From contig CABSNK010000010.1 of assembly GCA_902479075.1 (NCBI GenBank), positions 1 to 64,000 of the forward strand: a DNA stretch of 64,000 nucleotides, read 5' to 3'. This DNA is from an uncultured Collinsella sp. GTDB taxonomy: Bacteria; Actinomycetota; Coriobacteriia; Coriobacteriales; Coriobacteriaceae. Numbering within the stretch: position 1 is the stretch's first letter; each line of letters begins with the position of its first letter. Positions 43,743-52,257 of this stretch are shown in pieces. The notes under the pieces are model-generated. The model saw only the letters and a program-made list of their open reading frames with translations. It did no database searches and had not been told where the DNA came from. Made by a program: the position numbers and the translations under genes.

Positions 43743-46625
43743 CTAAATAAACACGTCGACGAGGATGGGCATAAGGTTGAGCAGGCCAAACACCAGCGCC
43801 ACGCCCCATCCGAGCTTAAAGCAGCTGCGCCAGGTGCTGCGTGCGAAGGTGTTATCGATCAGTACCTCGACAAAATACGTCGCGACCATCACGACCAGGG
43901 CGACCACCCAGCTCACCGGGTTGTCCCAGACGAAGAACATGCCCACCCACATCAAAAACAGCACGGTCTCGCACCAGTGCATAAGGGTCATCTTGGCCAG
44001 CGTGCCGCCGCTCATCTCGGTGGCGACGCCCTGGACAATCTCCTGATGCGCGTGATGCGAGTACGAAAGATCGAACGGCGACTTGCGCAGCTTGATGGTA
44101 AGCACCGCGAGCAGCGCGAGGAAAATGGGCGCGCTGTACACGATGATGGGGGCTGACTGCCCCGTCACGGCGATGGAATCAAAGCTATCGGTGGCAAGAT
44201 ACAGGCCCACGCTCATCAGCAGAACGGCGGGCTCGTAGCTCATAACCTGCAGCAGCTCGCGGTCGGCGCCAACCTGGGCAAACGGACTTTGCGTCGAGGC
44301 GGACGCCAGTACCACAAAGATCGCGGCGAGCGTAACCATAAAGGCGCACAGCAGCGTGTTGGAACCCGACACAAAGATGCCGCCGCCCACCACGGTAAAG
44401 ATGAGCGCGCACGCCATGTAGGTATCGTCCATGGTGTTTACGCTGGCAGGAGCCTTGCGCAGCAGCTTGGCAACGTCGTAGAAGGGCTGGATCAGGCGCG
44501 GACCCACGCGGCCTTGCATGCGGGCCGAAAGTTTGCGGTCAACGCCGTCGATCAGGCCGCCCACAAGCGGCGCAATCAGGGCAAACGCCACGGTGCCAAT
44601 AAATATGCCCACGACGCCCGAGCCTTCGAAATACTTGCCGCGCAGCACCGAGGGCGCGCTCATGGCAAGCCGCTCGGGCCCAATCCACGCGCAGCACAGC
44701 AGCGCAAACAAGATAATGCTGCAGCACACGACGCTACCCGCGGGGCCAATACGCTTCTCGCCAAGGGCGTCCTCCGAGTACCAATTGCGCTTTTCGGCCT
44801 TCACCTCATGTCCCATCGAGCCGCGGAAATGGCGGTAATTGTCGGTTCCCACGCCCGAAAGATATACGTTTACGTGCGGTTTGTTGCTCACGCGGAATGA
44901 AGTCAGCAGCACCACGGCGATAAACGCCACGATAACCACCATCAGATACATGGCGTCCTTGCCGATAACGTACGGCACACGGCCAAACACCATGGCCAAG
45001 TAAGGCGACACCAGACCGCTCGAGATAACCGGGAACGCCACACAGCACAGAATCAGCAGTGCGGCGATGGTGTTGAGCGCCATCCATTCGGTCTTATGGA
45101 CATTGACCTCAACGTTTTGAGCCGTGGGGTCGACGCCCGAAAGCTTGGCAAGCCACTTGCCCCAGAAAAAGAACGTCGCGGCCGAGCCAAAGGCAAGCAC
45201 CATGATCATGAGTACGTTGCCGGTCTGCGCGAACGCCACCAGGGCGCCCCACTTGGACACGAGCATGCCAAACGGCGCCACAAACATGCCCATGATGCCC
45301 AGCATCATCAGGCGCGTCAGGTGCGGCATGCGGCTGAACATACCGTCCATGTCCTCGATATCGCGGCTGCCGATATGATGCTCGGCCGTGCCCACGCACA
45401 GGAACAGCAGCGACTTGGCCACCGTGTGGAACAAGATCAGGAAGATGGCCGCCCATACGGCCTCGGGCGCGCCGACACCCAAGCAGGCGCTGATGAGGCC
45501 CAAGTTGGAAATGGTGGAGTACGCGAGTACGCGTTTGGCGTTGCTCTGCGAGATGGCCATGAGGGCAGCGAGCAAAAACGTGATGGCACCCACACTCGTA
45601 ACCATAAAACCGGTCACGGGATAGATGGCATAGAGCGGGCTCAGCTTGACCATCAGGAACACGCCGGCCTTGACCATGGTCGACGAGTGCAGCAGGGCGC
45701 TCGTGGGCGTGGGGGCAACCATGGCACCCAACAGCCAAGTGTGGAACGGCATCTGTGCGGCCTTGGTGAGTGCGGCGAGCGACAGTAGAATGACCGGCAT
45801 CACCAGCAGCGCGGATTGCGCGGTTCCGGCGCCGGAAAGCTCGATCATGCCCGAGATGGTCAGCGGCATGCCGTTGACGTGCAGGAACATAAGGCCCGCC
45901 AAAAACGCGATGCCGCCCAGCATGTTCAGGATGATCTGGGTGAAGGCGTTTTTAATGGCCTCGGGCGTGCGCGTGTAGCCAATCATAAGGAACGAGCACA
46001 CGGTGGTGATTTCCCAGCCACAGAACAGCCACTCAAGGTTGTCGCTCGTCACGATGACGAACATGGCCGAGAGGAACAGGAACATAAGCGCCAGGAACTG
46101 CGGGCGTCGATCGGGCGCGGTCTGCCCGCGCAGCGCGGCCTCGTGCTCGTCATGGGCCTGGAAGTCCTTCATGTAGCCCAGGGCATACACGCAGATTAGG
46201 CTGCCGACGATGCCGACGGCGAGGACCATGATCACGCTCATGTAGTCTAGGTAGAGCGGCGTGGCGGTGACGGCTTCGGCCGCGGGCAGCGTCATGGCTG
46301 CAAAGGCGAGTGAGCCCACCAGCTGGACTATGCCGAGCACCGTGGTAAGCGCGTTCTTATATTTGTGCGCGTTGTACAGGATGACGGCGCACAGAATTAC
46401 GTCGATGACGGAGCTGATGATCGAGAGCACATGCGAGGTGCCGGGGGCAACCTCAAAGCTCTGCGGACCCGTGCCAAAAAACATGACGGCGACTACAACT
46501 GTCACCGCCATAATAATGCCGGAACCTATGAGCCCCACCGCATCGCGGGCGCGGTCACCGCGCGCGAGCAGCATGCCCAGCGCCGGTACCAGCGGAAACA
46601 GGGTAAGGAAATACAGTAGCGTCAT
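43743..46625 (-). CDS. echAB: Fused Ech hydrogenase membrane subunits EchA-EchB
   Basis: 960 residues. Residues 1 to about 590 form a NuoL/M/MrpA-type antiporter subunit (EchA/HycC) with about 14 helices, including 'VMVLAVGIVGSLICVYALGYM', 'SDNLEWLFCGWEITTVCSFLMIGYTR', 'PFHTWLLGAMVAPTPTSALLHSSTMVKAGVFLMVKLSP'. A hydrophilic junction (about 595-640, with 'EKRNWYSEDALGEKR') leads to a NuoH/HycD-type domain (EchB) with 'LSARMQGRVGPRLIQPFYDVAKLLRK' and 'VGADRELLQVMSYEPAVLLM', the quinone-site-like loop. In most operons echA and echB are separate genes; here no stop or start separates them. GGGGGAGTGATGGT precedes the ATG. This subunit should couple ferredoxin oxidation to H+/Na+ translocation. 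Confidence 0.93.
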   Translation of the reverse strand: MTLLYFLTLFPLVPALGMLLARGDRARDAVGLIGSGIIMAVTVVVAVMFFGTGPQSFEVAPGTSHVLSIISSVIDVILCAVILYNAHKYKNALTTVLGIVQLVGSLAFAAMTLPAAEAVTATPLYLDYMSVIMVLAVGIVGSLICVYALGYMKDFQAHDEHEAALRGQTAPDRRPQFLALMFLFLSAMFVIVTSDNLEWLFCGWEITTVCSFLMIGYTRTPEAIKNAFTQIILNMLGGIAFLAGLMFLHVNGMPLTISGMIELSGAGTAQSALLVMPVILLSLAALTKAAQMPFHTWLLGAMVAPTPTSALLHSSTMVKAGVFLMVKLSPLYAIYPVTGFMVTSVGAITFLLAALMAISQSNAKRVLAYSTISNLGLISACLGVGAPEAVWAAIFLILFHTVAKSLLFLCVGTAEHHIGSRDIEDMDGMFSRMPHLTRLMMLGIMGMFVAPFGMLVSKWGALVAFAQTGNVLMIMVLAFGSAATFFFWGKWLAKLSGVDPTAQNVEVNVHKTEWMALNTIAALLILCCVAFPVISSGLVSPYLAMVFGRVPYVIGKDAMYLMVVIVAFIAVVLLTSFRVSNKPHVNVYLSGVGTDNYRHFRGSMGHEVKAEKRNWYSEDALGEKRIGPAGSVVCCSIILFALLCCAWIGPERLAMSAPSVLRGKYFEGSGVVGIFIGTVAFALIAPLVGGLIDGVDRKLSARMQGRVGPRLIQPFYDVAKLLRKAPASVNTMDDTYMACALIFTVVGGGIFVSGSNTLLCAFMVTLAAIFVVLASASTQSPFAQVGADRELLQVMSYEPAVLLMSVGLYLATDSFDSIAVTGQSAPIIVYSAPIFLALLAVLTIKLRKSPFDLSYSHHAHQEIVQGVATEMSGGTLAKMTLMHWCETVLFLMWVGMFFVWDNPVSWVVALVVMVATYFVEVLIDNTFARSTWRSCFKLGWGVALVFGLLNLMPILVDVFI

Positions 46626-46908
46626 ACCATCACTCCCCCATGCAAAAACGCTGCAATTGTTTAACGTTATAGCTCAATTACAGGGTTGCGGTGGCAGGTT
46701 TTCGGTCAACTGGGGAGTTTTAGGCGTACGGGGTAAGGGCACGTCCGCACTGGAGTAGAGGGTGACGTTTCCTTACCGCAGCGACGGGCGCGCGGGCCAC
46801 TGTGTGCGGTTTATTGGCCACGTTGAAGGATGTCCCGATAGGCTCGCGGCGGTTCGAAAAGTTGGCGCGGCAAGAAAAATGCGCCTCGTGGGCGCACCAT
46901 CCCGTTCG
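46626..46908. other. Region upstream of the ech operon
   Basis: No gene. A TATAAC box on the minus strand about 40 bases before the echAB ATG is a candidate -10. No clear operator. Confidence 0.4.
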
Positions 46909-47303
46909 CTATTCCGGCTTTTTAACGCGCGGCTTGCGACCCCGCGGCTTATCGACCAGCGCCGCCTCGCCGCCGTCGCGGTACTGGCGGCACCAAGCCT
47001 TGACCGAAGACTCGCTGGGAATCTTGTGCTTGATCATAGCCTCGCGAACCGTAAGGCCGTTTTCCATGCGGTCCTTAACCACGGCGAGTTTCACCTCGTA
47101 CGAATATGTATGATGGCGAGTGCCCGCGTTGAGCACGGCATCGGCACCGCCCACGGCATACGCGCGGGCCCACTGACGAGCCGTGGCCTGGGGAATGCCG
47201 AGCTCCGCGGCGAGGGCGCGATGACCGACCCCCTCTTGGAGGACCTCGACGGCACGCTGCCTAACCTCGGGCGCATGCGTGCGAGTCCTAGTGCTTCCGA
47301 CAT
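46909..47303 (-). pseudogene. Frameshifted double-HTH protein (IS3/OrfA-like)
   Basis: A continuous frame from about 47328 to the stop encodes two helix-turn-helix units: RAVEVLQEGVGHRALAAELG.. and 'VKLAVVKDRMENGLTVREAMIKHKIPSESSVKAWCRQYRDGG', ending in a basic KPRGRKPRVKKPE tail. Only a GTG at 47154 offers a start within the frame, which would lose the first HTH. The ATG at 47303 (TCGGAAGC follows) is in a different frame and would rejoin the correct frame if one G were added, so a one-base deletion is likely. No OrfB transposase follows. It may be a decayed insertion-sequence remnant or, if it uses the GTG, a small DNA-binding protein upstream of ech. Confidence 0.55.
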
Positions 47304-47751
47304 ACCTGCCACTTCTTAGCCTTAACCGTTAATCTGCTTTCTTACGTGCATGTTAGATAGTAGCATTTTGCTGTTTGCTCAAAACAGTTAATTAAAATAG
47401 ACGCGGCGTTATCTGGGCATTTGGCACCAATTTACGACGTTTCTTTATCGATTATTTACGCTGGTAGCTGACTCGCAGCTAATCGTCATTCGCTTGTCAC
47501 CAAAATTGGCATCTCTTTATGTCTTTTGGTATAGAGGATATAATTATTAACCCCTCCCCCAATAATTTTGAGCGGCCTGCAAGGTAGTAGATGTCCTCAC
47601 TCCTCATGATTACCGCGCACTGCCCTCCACCGGAGCAAAACAAAAAGGGCGGGACCTGCTGCGCTTGCAGACCCCGCCCCGGTTGACACCCCATGGGACG
47701 CAGTCGGGCGAGGCAGATCCGTGCTACCGCCCCGCCTGGCCGCGAAGTTAA
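47304..47751. other. AT-rich intergenic region and OYE terminator
   Basis: About 450 bases with no supportable gene. The part at 47340-47560 is markedly AT-rich compared with the rest of the window, like 11020-11120. The OYE-gene terminator is listed separately. Confidence 0.5.
47642..47679 (-). terminator. Terminator of the OYE-like gene
   Basis: On the minus strand GGGCGGGGTCTGC pairs with GCAGGTCCCGCCC and is followed by TTTTTG. Confidence 0.85.
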
Positions 47752-49782
47752 CTACAGCTCGTTGGCCGCGTGATATGCCGTGCGAATGGCGCTCGCAATG
47801 TCGGCGGTGCGCTCGCCCGAGCAGTCGCCCACGCAAGTCACGGGCACCGTCACGCCGTCCAGGTCAAACGCGTTGGCCTTGGAGCCCACGGCCATCACCA
47901 CGTAATCGCAGGCGATCTTCACCGGCTCCTCGGCGCCGTCCTCAGCGGTATGAACAGCCTCCACGCCCTCGTCGGTAATGGCGGTCAGACGGGTCTTAAC
48001 ATGCTGCTCCACGTTGTGCTCGGCAAAGTCGCTCACAATCAGCGGCAGAATGGTCTCGGACTCGCCCGCGGCAATCTTGTCGAGCATCTCCACGATCGTT
48101 ACCTCGCAGCCGTGCTGCAGCAGGTACTCGGCAGTCTCGGTGCCCACCAGGCCACCGCCAATGACGGCGACGCGGCCCGTAAGCTCCACCTTGCCGGCCA
48201 GCACGTCCCAGCTCGAGACGACCTTGTCCGAATCGGCACCCGGAACGGGGATGACCACGTCGTGCGCGCCCACGGCCACAATCGCGGCGTCGGCAGCGTT
48301 GAGGTCCTCAGCAGTAGCGACATGGTTGAGCTCAACCTTCACGCCCAGGCCAGGCAGAATCTTCTCGTAGTACTCGACCGAGCGCATGATCTCATCCTTG
48401 CGCGGGGGCGCAGCCGCCAGCACAATCTGGCCGCCCAGATGATCGCTCGCCTCATAGACGGTCACGTCGTAGCCGCGCTTGGCCGCCACGCGTGCGGCCT
48501 CCAGGCCGGCGATGCCGCCGCCCACCACGGCGATCTTCTTGTCGCCCTCGCCCGGCTTAATGGCGACGGTCGCCTCGTCGCCGTTCTCGGCATTGAGCAC
48601 GCACGAGATGTACTTGCGGTTTTGAATCGCGTCGACGCAGCCCTTGTTGCAGTTGAGGCACTCTCGAATGGGCTCGCCCGTGGCGGCCTTCAGCGCAATG
48701 TCGGGGTCGCACATGAGCGAGCGGCCATAGGCGATGATGTCGGCGGCGCCGTCTTCCAGAATCTTCTCGCCGGCCTCGACCGAGACAACACGGCCGACGG
48801 TTGCCACCGGCACGGAGACCAGGGCCTTGACGCGCTCGGCCACGGGCAGCGTCCAGTTGTAGGGCATGGCACCCATGGGCGGAATGGTGTCGCCCATGTT
48901 GCCGGTGTGGTTGGCCTGTGCAACCTGGATCATGTCGATGCCCGCATCCTCGAGCAGCTTGGCAAACTCGCAGGCCTCGTCGGGCTGCAGGCCGCCCTTG
49001 CCGCGCGGCGTGCCGTCGGGGTTCTCCATGATCACGGGGAGCTTGTACTCCACCATCAGCTGCGGCGCGGCCTCCTTGATGGCAGCGACGACCTCCAGCG
49101 CGTAGCGAACGCGGTTCTCGAACGAGCCGCCGTACTCGTCGGCGCGCTTGTTGAGAATGGCCGAGCACAGTGAACCCACCAGACGGTCGCCGTGGACCTC
49201 GATGGCGTCGATGCCGGCCTGCTGTGCGCGGGCGGCCGAGGCGGCGATGGATTCCTTGATCTGGGTGAGCTGCTCCACGCTCGCCTCGTTCACAAAGTGC
49301 TGCATGTCGTGATGCAGCTTGGCGTAAGCCTGCTTGCGAATCTCGTTGGACTCGGCCATCTTGGCGGCAAAGGTCTCCTCGTCGCCGGCGGCCTTGGCCT
49401 CCTGCGCGGCCTTGGCGGCAGCCATGGAGCCCATGACCATGCGACCGACGCCGGGCACGTCGTACTCGGGGTGGAACAGCTGCAGCGCAACCTTGGCGCC
49501 GTACTTGTGGACGGCGTCGGCCAGCGCCTTAAACGTGGGGATTTGGGCATCGGTCGCAAGCTTGGGCGTGGGGCTTGCGGTCATAACGGGAGCAACATCG
49601 CCGATGACGATGTAGCTCACGCCGCCACGGGCCAGGCGCTCGTAAAAAGCCAGGCTGCGCTCGCCAATGGAGCCGTCGCGCTCCTCGTAGCCGGTGGTAA
49701 GCGGCGGGAACATAATGCGGTTCTTGAGCTCAAGGGGGCCAACCGTAATGGGCTGGAGCAGCTTGGATGCAGGTGCGGTCAT
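47752..49782 (-). CDS. OYE-family FMN/FAD/[4Fe-4S] oxidoreductase
   Basis: 676 residues. An N-terminal Old Yellow Enzyme TIM barrel (about 1-345, with FPPLTTGYE and a putative 'EVHGDRLVGSLCSAILNKRADEYGG' proton-relay region), a [4Fe-4S] motif CLNCNKGC..C near 375-395, an FAD Rossmann motif VVGGGIAGLEAARVA near 415 and an NAD site VIGGGLVGTETAEYL near 545. This is the 2,4-dienoyl-CoA reductase/trimethylamine dehydrogenase/BaiCD-like layout: an enoate or enone reductase using NAD(P)H. Substrate is unknown; bile-acid enone reduction is only one possibility. I used the ATG at 49782, seven bases after GAGG; an ATG two codons upstream also exists. Confidence 0.88.
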   Translation of the reverse strand: MTAPASKLLQPITVGPLELKNRIMFPPLTTGYEERDGSIGERSLAFYERLARGGVSYIVIGDVAPVMTASPTPKLATDAQIPTFKALADAVHKYGAKVALQLFHPEYDVPGVGRMVMGSMAAAKAAQEAKAAGDEETFAAKMAESNEIRKQAYAKLHHDMQHFVNEASVEQLTQIKESIAASAARAQQAGIDAIEVHGDRLVGSLCSAILNKRADEYGGSFENRVRYALEVVAAIKEAAPQLMVEYKLPVIMENPDGTPRGKGGLQPDEACEFAKLLEDAGIDMIQVAQANHTGNMGDTIPPMGAMPYNWTLPVAERVKALVSVPVATVGRVVSVEAGEKILEDGAADIIAYGRSLMCDPDIALKAATGEPIRECLNCNKGCVDAIQNRKYISCVLNAENGDEATVAIKPGEGDKKIAVVGGGIAGLEAARVAAKRGYDVTVYEASDHLGGQIVLAAAPPRKDEIMRSVEYYEKILPGLGVKVELNHVATAEDLNAADAAIVAVGAHDVVIPVPGADSDKVVSSWDVLAGKVELTGRVAVIGGGLVGTETAEYLLQHGCEVTIVEMLDKIAAGESETILPLIVSDFAEHNVEQHVKTRLTAITDEGVEAVHTAEDGAEEPVKIACDYVVMAVGSKANAFDLDGVTVPVTCVGDCSGERTADIASAIRTAYHAANEL

Positions 49783-49923
49783 GGACATTCCTCTCTTGTA
49801 GGCGCGGCGGCGATGGTGCCGCGTAGTTGTCTAGAGGATATGGCATGGGAATACAACAGCGCAACGGAAATCGGCGGATAACAGGTAGCGGCAGGTGGAT
49901 GGGGCGGGACGGCCCGTCGGTTT

Positions 49924-50222
49924 GTCTCAATCTGTAACAGTTACTCAGCAAAACCGGGTCTTACTGTTACAGATCGAGACATTCCTCTCAACCCATCCTC
50001 AACAATCTAGATCTGTAACAGCTAGGCCCACTTTTGACCCCTCCCTGTTACAGATTGAGACAAACCAAACCCGCCTGCCGGAAAATCTCAATCTGTAACA
50101 ACAACTCGGCAAAATCCGTCCCTCGTGTTACAGATTTAGACAAACCGTCCGGGCGGGAACTCAACATCTCAATCTGTAACACCTAGCCGTCCAAATCGGG
50201 TCTAGATGTTACAGATCGAGAT
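49924..50222. repeat. Tandem array of four inverted-repeat units (16-base arms, 25-base spacers)
   Basis: Units start near 49924, 50006, 50086 and 50166. Each has arm GTCTCAATCTGTAACA, exactly 25 spacer bases, then TGTTACAGATTGAGAC; arms vary by one to three bases. Units are separated by 23-25 bases, so arms alternate in orientation every 40-41 bases. The inner spacers share a weak CAAAwCCGGGTC core, the outer ones are unrelated. A fifth copy is at 4823-4879. Confidence 0.85.
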
Positions 50223-50271
50223 TTTGTTTGAGAGGTTGAGAATTGGACCGAAAGCACGGTCCCGAAATAAC

Positions 50272-50301
50272 AAAAAAGCTCGCCGGCTAGGCCGACGAGC
50301 T
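50272..50301 (-). terminator. Terminator of tRNA-fMet
   Basis: On the minus strand AGCTCGTCGGC pairs with GCCGGCGAGCT and is followed by TTTTTTG; it starts about 10 bases after the tRNA CCA end. Confidence 0.9.
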
Positions 50302-50310
50302 GCAAGTTCT

Positions 50311-50387
50311 TGGTCGCGGGGGCAGGATTTGAACCTACGACCTCCGGGTTATGAGCCCGGCGAGCTACCAGACTGCTCCACCCCGCA
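50311..50387 (-). tRNA. Initiator tRNA-fMet (CAU)
   Basis: 77 bases with encoded CCA. Acceptor TGCGGGG/CCCCGCG, so position 1-72 is a U-G pair rather than a Watson-Crick pair; three G-C pairs flank the anticodon loop CTCATAA (GGG/CCC), and A11-T24 is present. These are initiator hallmarks. Anticodon CAT at 50351-50353. A terminator follows. Confidence 0.97.
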
Positions 50388-50542
50388 ATGTCTGGGCGCC
50401 TCATGTGCGCAAATAAGAATATTACGTGGGAGTTCGGTAAACGGCAAGGAAAATCTCGTAGAGCATAATTCCTTCATATTTAAAACCCCTCAGCCCCTAT
50501 CACCGTATACGAATCGCAGCCGAGCGCCGTCGACGGCGCGTA

Positions 50543-50548
50543 TACAAT
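50543..50548 (+). promoter_or_regulatory. Candidate -10 box of coaX
   Basis: TACAAT about 37 bases before the coaX ATG. No clear -35. Confidence 0.35.
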
Positions 50549-50584
50549 GGTGCGCGTCCTTTTATGCCAACACCGGGAGTAGAC

Positions 50585-51358
50585 ATGCTGCTCGCTATCG
50601 ATATGGGAAACACGCAGACGGCCATGGGCCTGTTTGACGAAGACGAGCTGGTGCAGTCGTGGCGCATGCCCACCGACCGCTCCTATACCGCCGACGAGAT
50701 CCACGTGCGTCTGATGGGCTTCTTTAAGATGTACGGCCTTTCGCTCGACGCGGTCGACGCGATCGCCTTTGCCGGCGTGGTGCCGCAGCTCTCGCGCGAG
50801 TGGCACGCCGTGGCTGACCGCATCGCGGCAGACGCCATCGTCATCGGCCCGCAGACCGCCGCCGTGACCAAGCTGCGTGCGGCACGCCCTCAGGCTGTGG
50901 GTGCCGACCGCATCGCCAACGCCGTTGCGGCCGAGACTTTCTACGGCGCCCCGGCGATCGTGGTGGACTTTGGCACCGCAACCAATATCGATGTCATCGA
51001 TGAGGACGGCTATTACATTGGCGGAGCGATCGCGCCGGGCATCCGCATCTCCATGGACGCACTTGCCGCCCGTGCCGCCAAGCTCGCCAGCGTTCCGCTC
51101 GAGGCGCCCGAGCACGCCATCGGCCGCGATACCGAGGAGTGCATCAAGGTGGGCGCCGTGATGGGCGCCGCCGCCATGGCCGAGGGCTTGGTCACGCGCA
51201 TGAAGCGCGAGCTGGGCCGCGAGGACGCCACTGTTATCGCCACGGGCGGTCTCGCCGGCATCGTCGCCGATTCGACCGATGCCTTCGACGTGGTCGACGG
51301 TCAGCTCACCATTAAGGGCATCTGCGAAATCTACCGCCGCATGCAGGAGCAGGGGTAG
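50585..51358 (+). CDS. coaX: Type III pantothenate kinase (CoaX)
   Basis: 257 residues. It phosphorylates pantothenate in the first step of CoA synthesis. Type III motifs: N-terminal phosphate loop DMGNTQT, the GADRIANAVAA segment near 110, the VDFGTATNID site near 130 and GGAIAPGI near 150. GGGAGTAGAC precedes the ATG at 50585; seven codons upstream are open without an RBS. It stands alone on the plus strand and is convergent with the birA-like/folPK operon. Confidence 0.95.
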   Translation: MLLAIDMGNTQTAMGLFDEDELVQSWRMPTDRSYTADEIHVRLMGFFKMYGLSLDAVDAIAFAGVVPQLSREWHAVADRIAADAIVIGPQTAAVTKLRAARPQAVGADRIANAVAAETFYGAPAIVVDFGTATNIDVIDEDGYYIGGAIAPGIRISMDALAARAAKLASVPLEAPEHAIGRDTEECIKVGAVMGAAAMAEGLVTRMKRELGREDATVIATGGLAGIVADSTDAFDVVDGQLTIKGICEIYRRMQEQG

Positions 51359-51414
51359 GACAGGGACCTAAGTCGGCACACCCGATGCCACAGTCCCCGC
51401 AAATGGTCGCCAAG

Positions 51415-51458
51415 CCTATTCCTCAAAATCGAAAATTTTTTCAGTTTTGAGGAATAGG
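51415..51458. repeat. 14-bp hairpin (CCTATTCCTCAAAA)
   Basis: CCTATTCCTCAAAA and its exact complement flank an AT-rich 16-base loop, 57 bases after the coaX stop. Confidence 0.6.
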
Positions 51459-51487
51459 ACCGCGAGGCCACCCTGCAGTCACACAAA

Positions 51488-51517
51488 AGCCATCCTCGGT
51501 GCGGGCCGAGGATGGCT
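51488..51517. terminator. Terminator of the folPK/birA-like operon
   Basis: AGCCATCCTCGG pairs with CCGAGGATGGCT; on the minus strand TTTTGTG follows. It can serve the minus-strand operon and possibly coaX. Confidence 0.75.
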
Positions 51518-51555
51518 TCGTTGTCATCGCCATCTTTGAGCGCTGGCGCCTCGCG

Positions 51556-52257
51556 TCACAGCCCGCGAATGCGCACGGCCTCGGGCGGAAACTCCTGCTC
51601 GCCGGCATCGGTCTTGATGGTCGCGCGGCCCCAGATGTCCAGACCAGCGAACACGCCGACCGCAAGCGGCAAGCCGTTGGGCGACACCGCCGCGACCTGG
51701 CGGCCCAGCAGTGGCACCATGTCGAAGTACTCGCCCAGCACGGGAGCCAACGGACCAGCAGCACCCTGTGGCGTGTTGGCGACAACCGCCCAGGCGTCCA
51801 CGCGGGTCAACACGGCGGTGGCCAATGCCTCGACCAGCGCTTCGTCAGCCACATCCACGCCAAGCTCGCCCAGCGCCGCGCGCTCAATATCCACCGTCAC
51901 GGCACCGAACATGCCTGCGGCACCGGCGCCACCGTTGACGGCGACGCGTGCAAACGACGTTTCAAACGTGGGCGCGCCGCACACAATATCGCTCGGCCAC
52001 TGAATGCCCACCTTGCCGGCAAGGCCCAGCCCCGGTGCCGCAGCCGTCCCCACGAGCGCGTCCATCATGCCCATCGCGGCCACAAACGGCAGGCCGTGGA
52101 AGGCATGCATGTTCACGTCGGGGCGAACGACCAGCGAAAACGTCAGCGATGCATCGCCCGCGCTCCACGCGCACCAGCCCGCGGACATGCCCTCGCGGCC
52201 CGCGTCACGCGCCGCGTCGAGCTCGGTACCGGCGGCAACAGCGTTCATCTCAATCAT
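51556..52257 (-). CDS. Degenerate biotin-protein-ligase-like protein
   Basis: 233 residues. It has the BPL/LplA fold order: 'GREGMSAGWCAWSAGDASLTFSLVVRP', 'LPFVAAMGMMDALV', 'KVGIQWPSDIV', and a C-terminal SH3-like domain 'GRQVAAVSPNGLPLAVGVFAGLDIWGRATIKT'. However the GRGRxGR loop that binds biotinyl-AMP is changed to GREGMSAG, and the KLxGIL segment with the catalytic Lys is missing (TFETSFARVAV is in its place). Catalytic activity is therefore doubtful. It starts right after the folPK stop on the same strand. Alternatives: a lipoate ligase-like pseudoenzyme. A genuine BirA should be elsewhere in the genome. Confidence 0.6.
   Translation of the reverse strand: MIEMNAVAAGTELDAARDAGREGMSAGWCAWSAGDASLTFSLVVRPDVNMHAFHGLPFVAAMGMMDALVGTAAAPGLGLAGKVGIQWPSDIVCGAPTFETSFARVAVNGGAGAAGMFGAVTVDIERAALGELGVDVADEALVEALATAVLTRVDAWAVVANTPQGAAGPLAPVLGEYFDMVPLLGRQVAAVSPNGLPLAVGVFAGLDIWGRATIKTDAGEQEFPPEAVRIRGL

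Larger units (their letters stand above)
49783..50310. other. Intergenic region with inverted-repeat array and tRNA terminator
   Basis: No gene. It is occupied by the four-unit inverted-repeat array and the tRNA terminator, listed separately. Confidence 0.7.

Noticed and set aside
41345..46625. Respiratory complex I (nuo) instead of hydrogenase
   Set aside because: The large subunit keeps all four Ni-binding Cys and no nuoE/F/G-type genes are present.
46909..47154. Complete small HTH gene starting at GTG 47154
   Set aside because: It would begin in the middle of a conserved double-HTH protein; the frameshifted-remnant reading explains the upstream homology better.
49924..50222. CRISPR array
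   Set aside because: Arms alternate in orientation, are only 16 bases and partly degenerate, spacers share a core, and there are no cas genes nearby.
50311..50387. Elongator tRNA-Met or Ile (CAU)
   Set aside because: Three G-C pairs above the anticodon loop, A11-T24 and a weak 1-72 pair mark an initiator.
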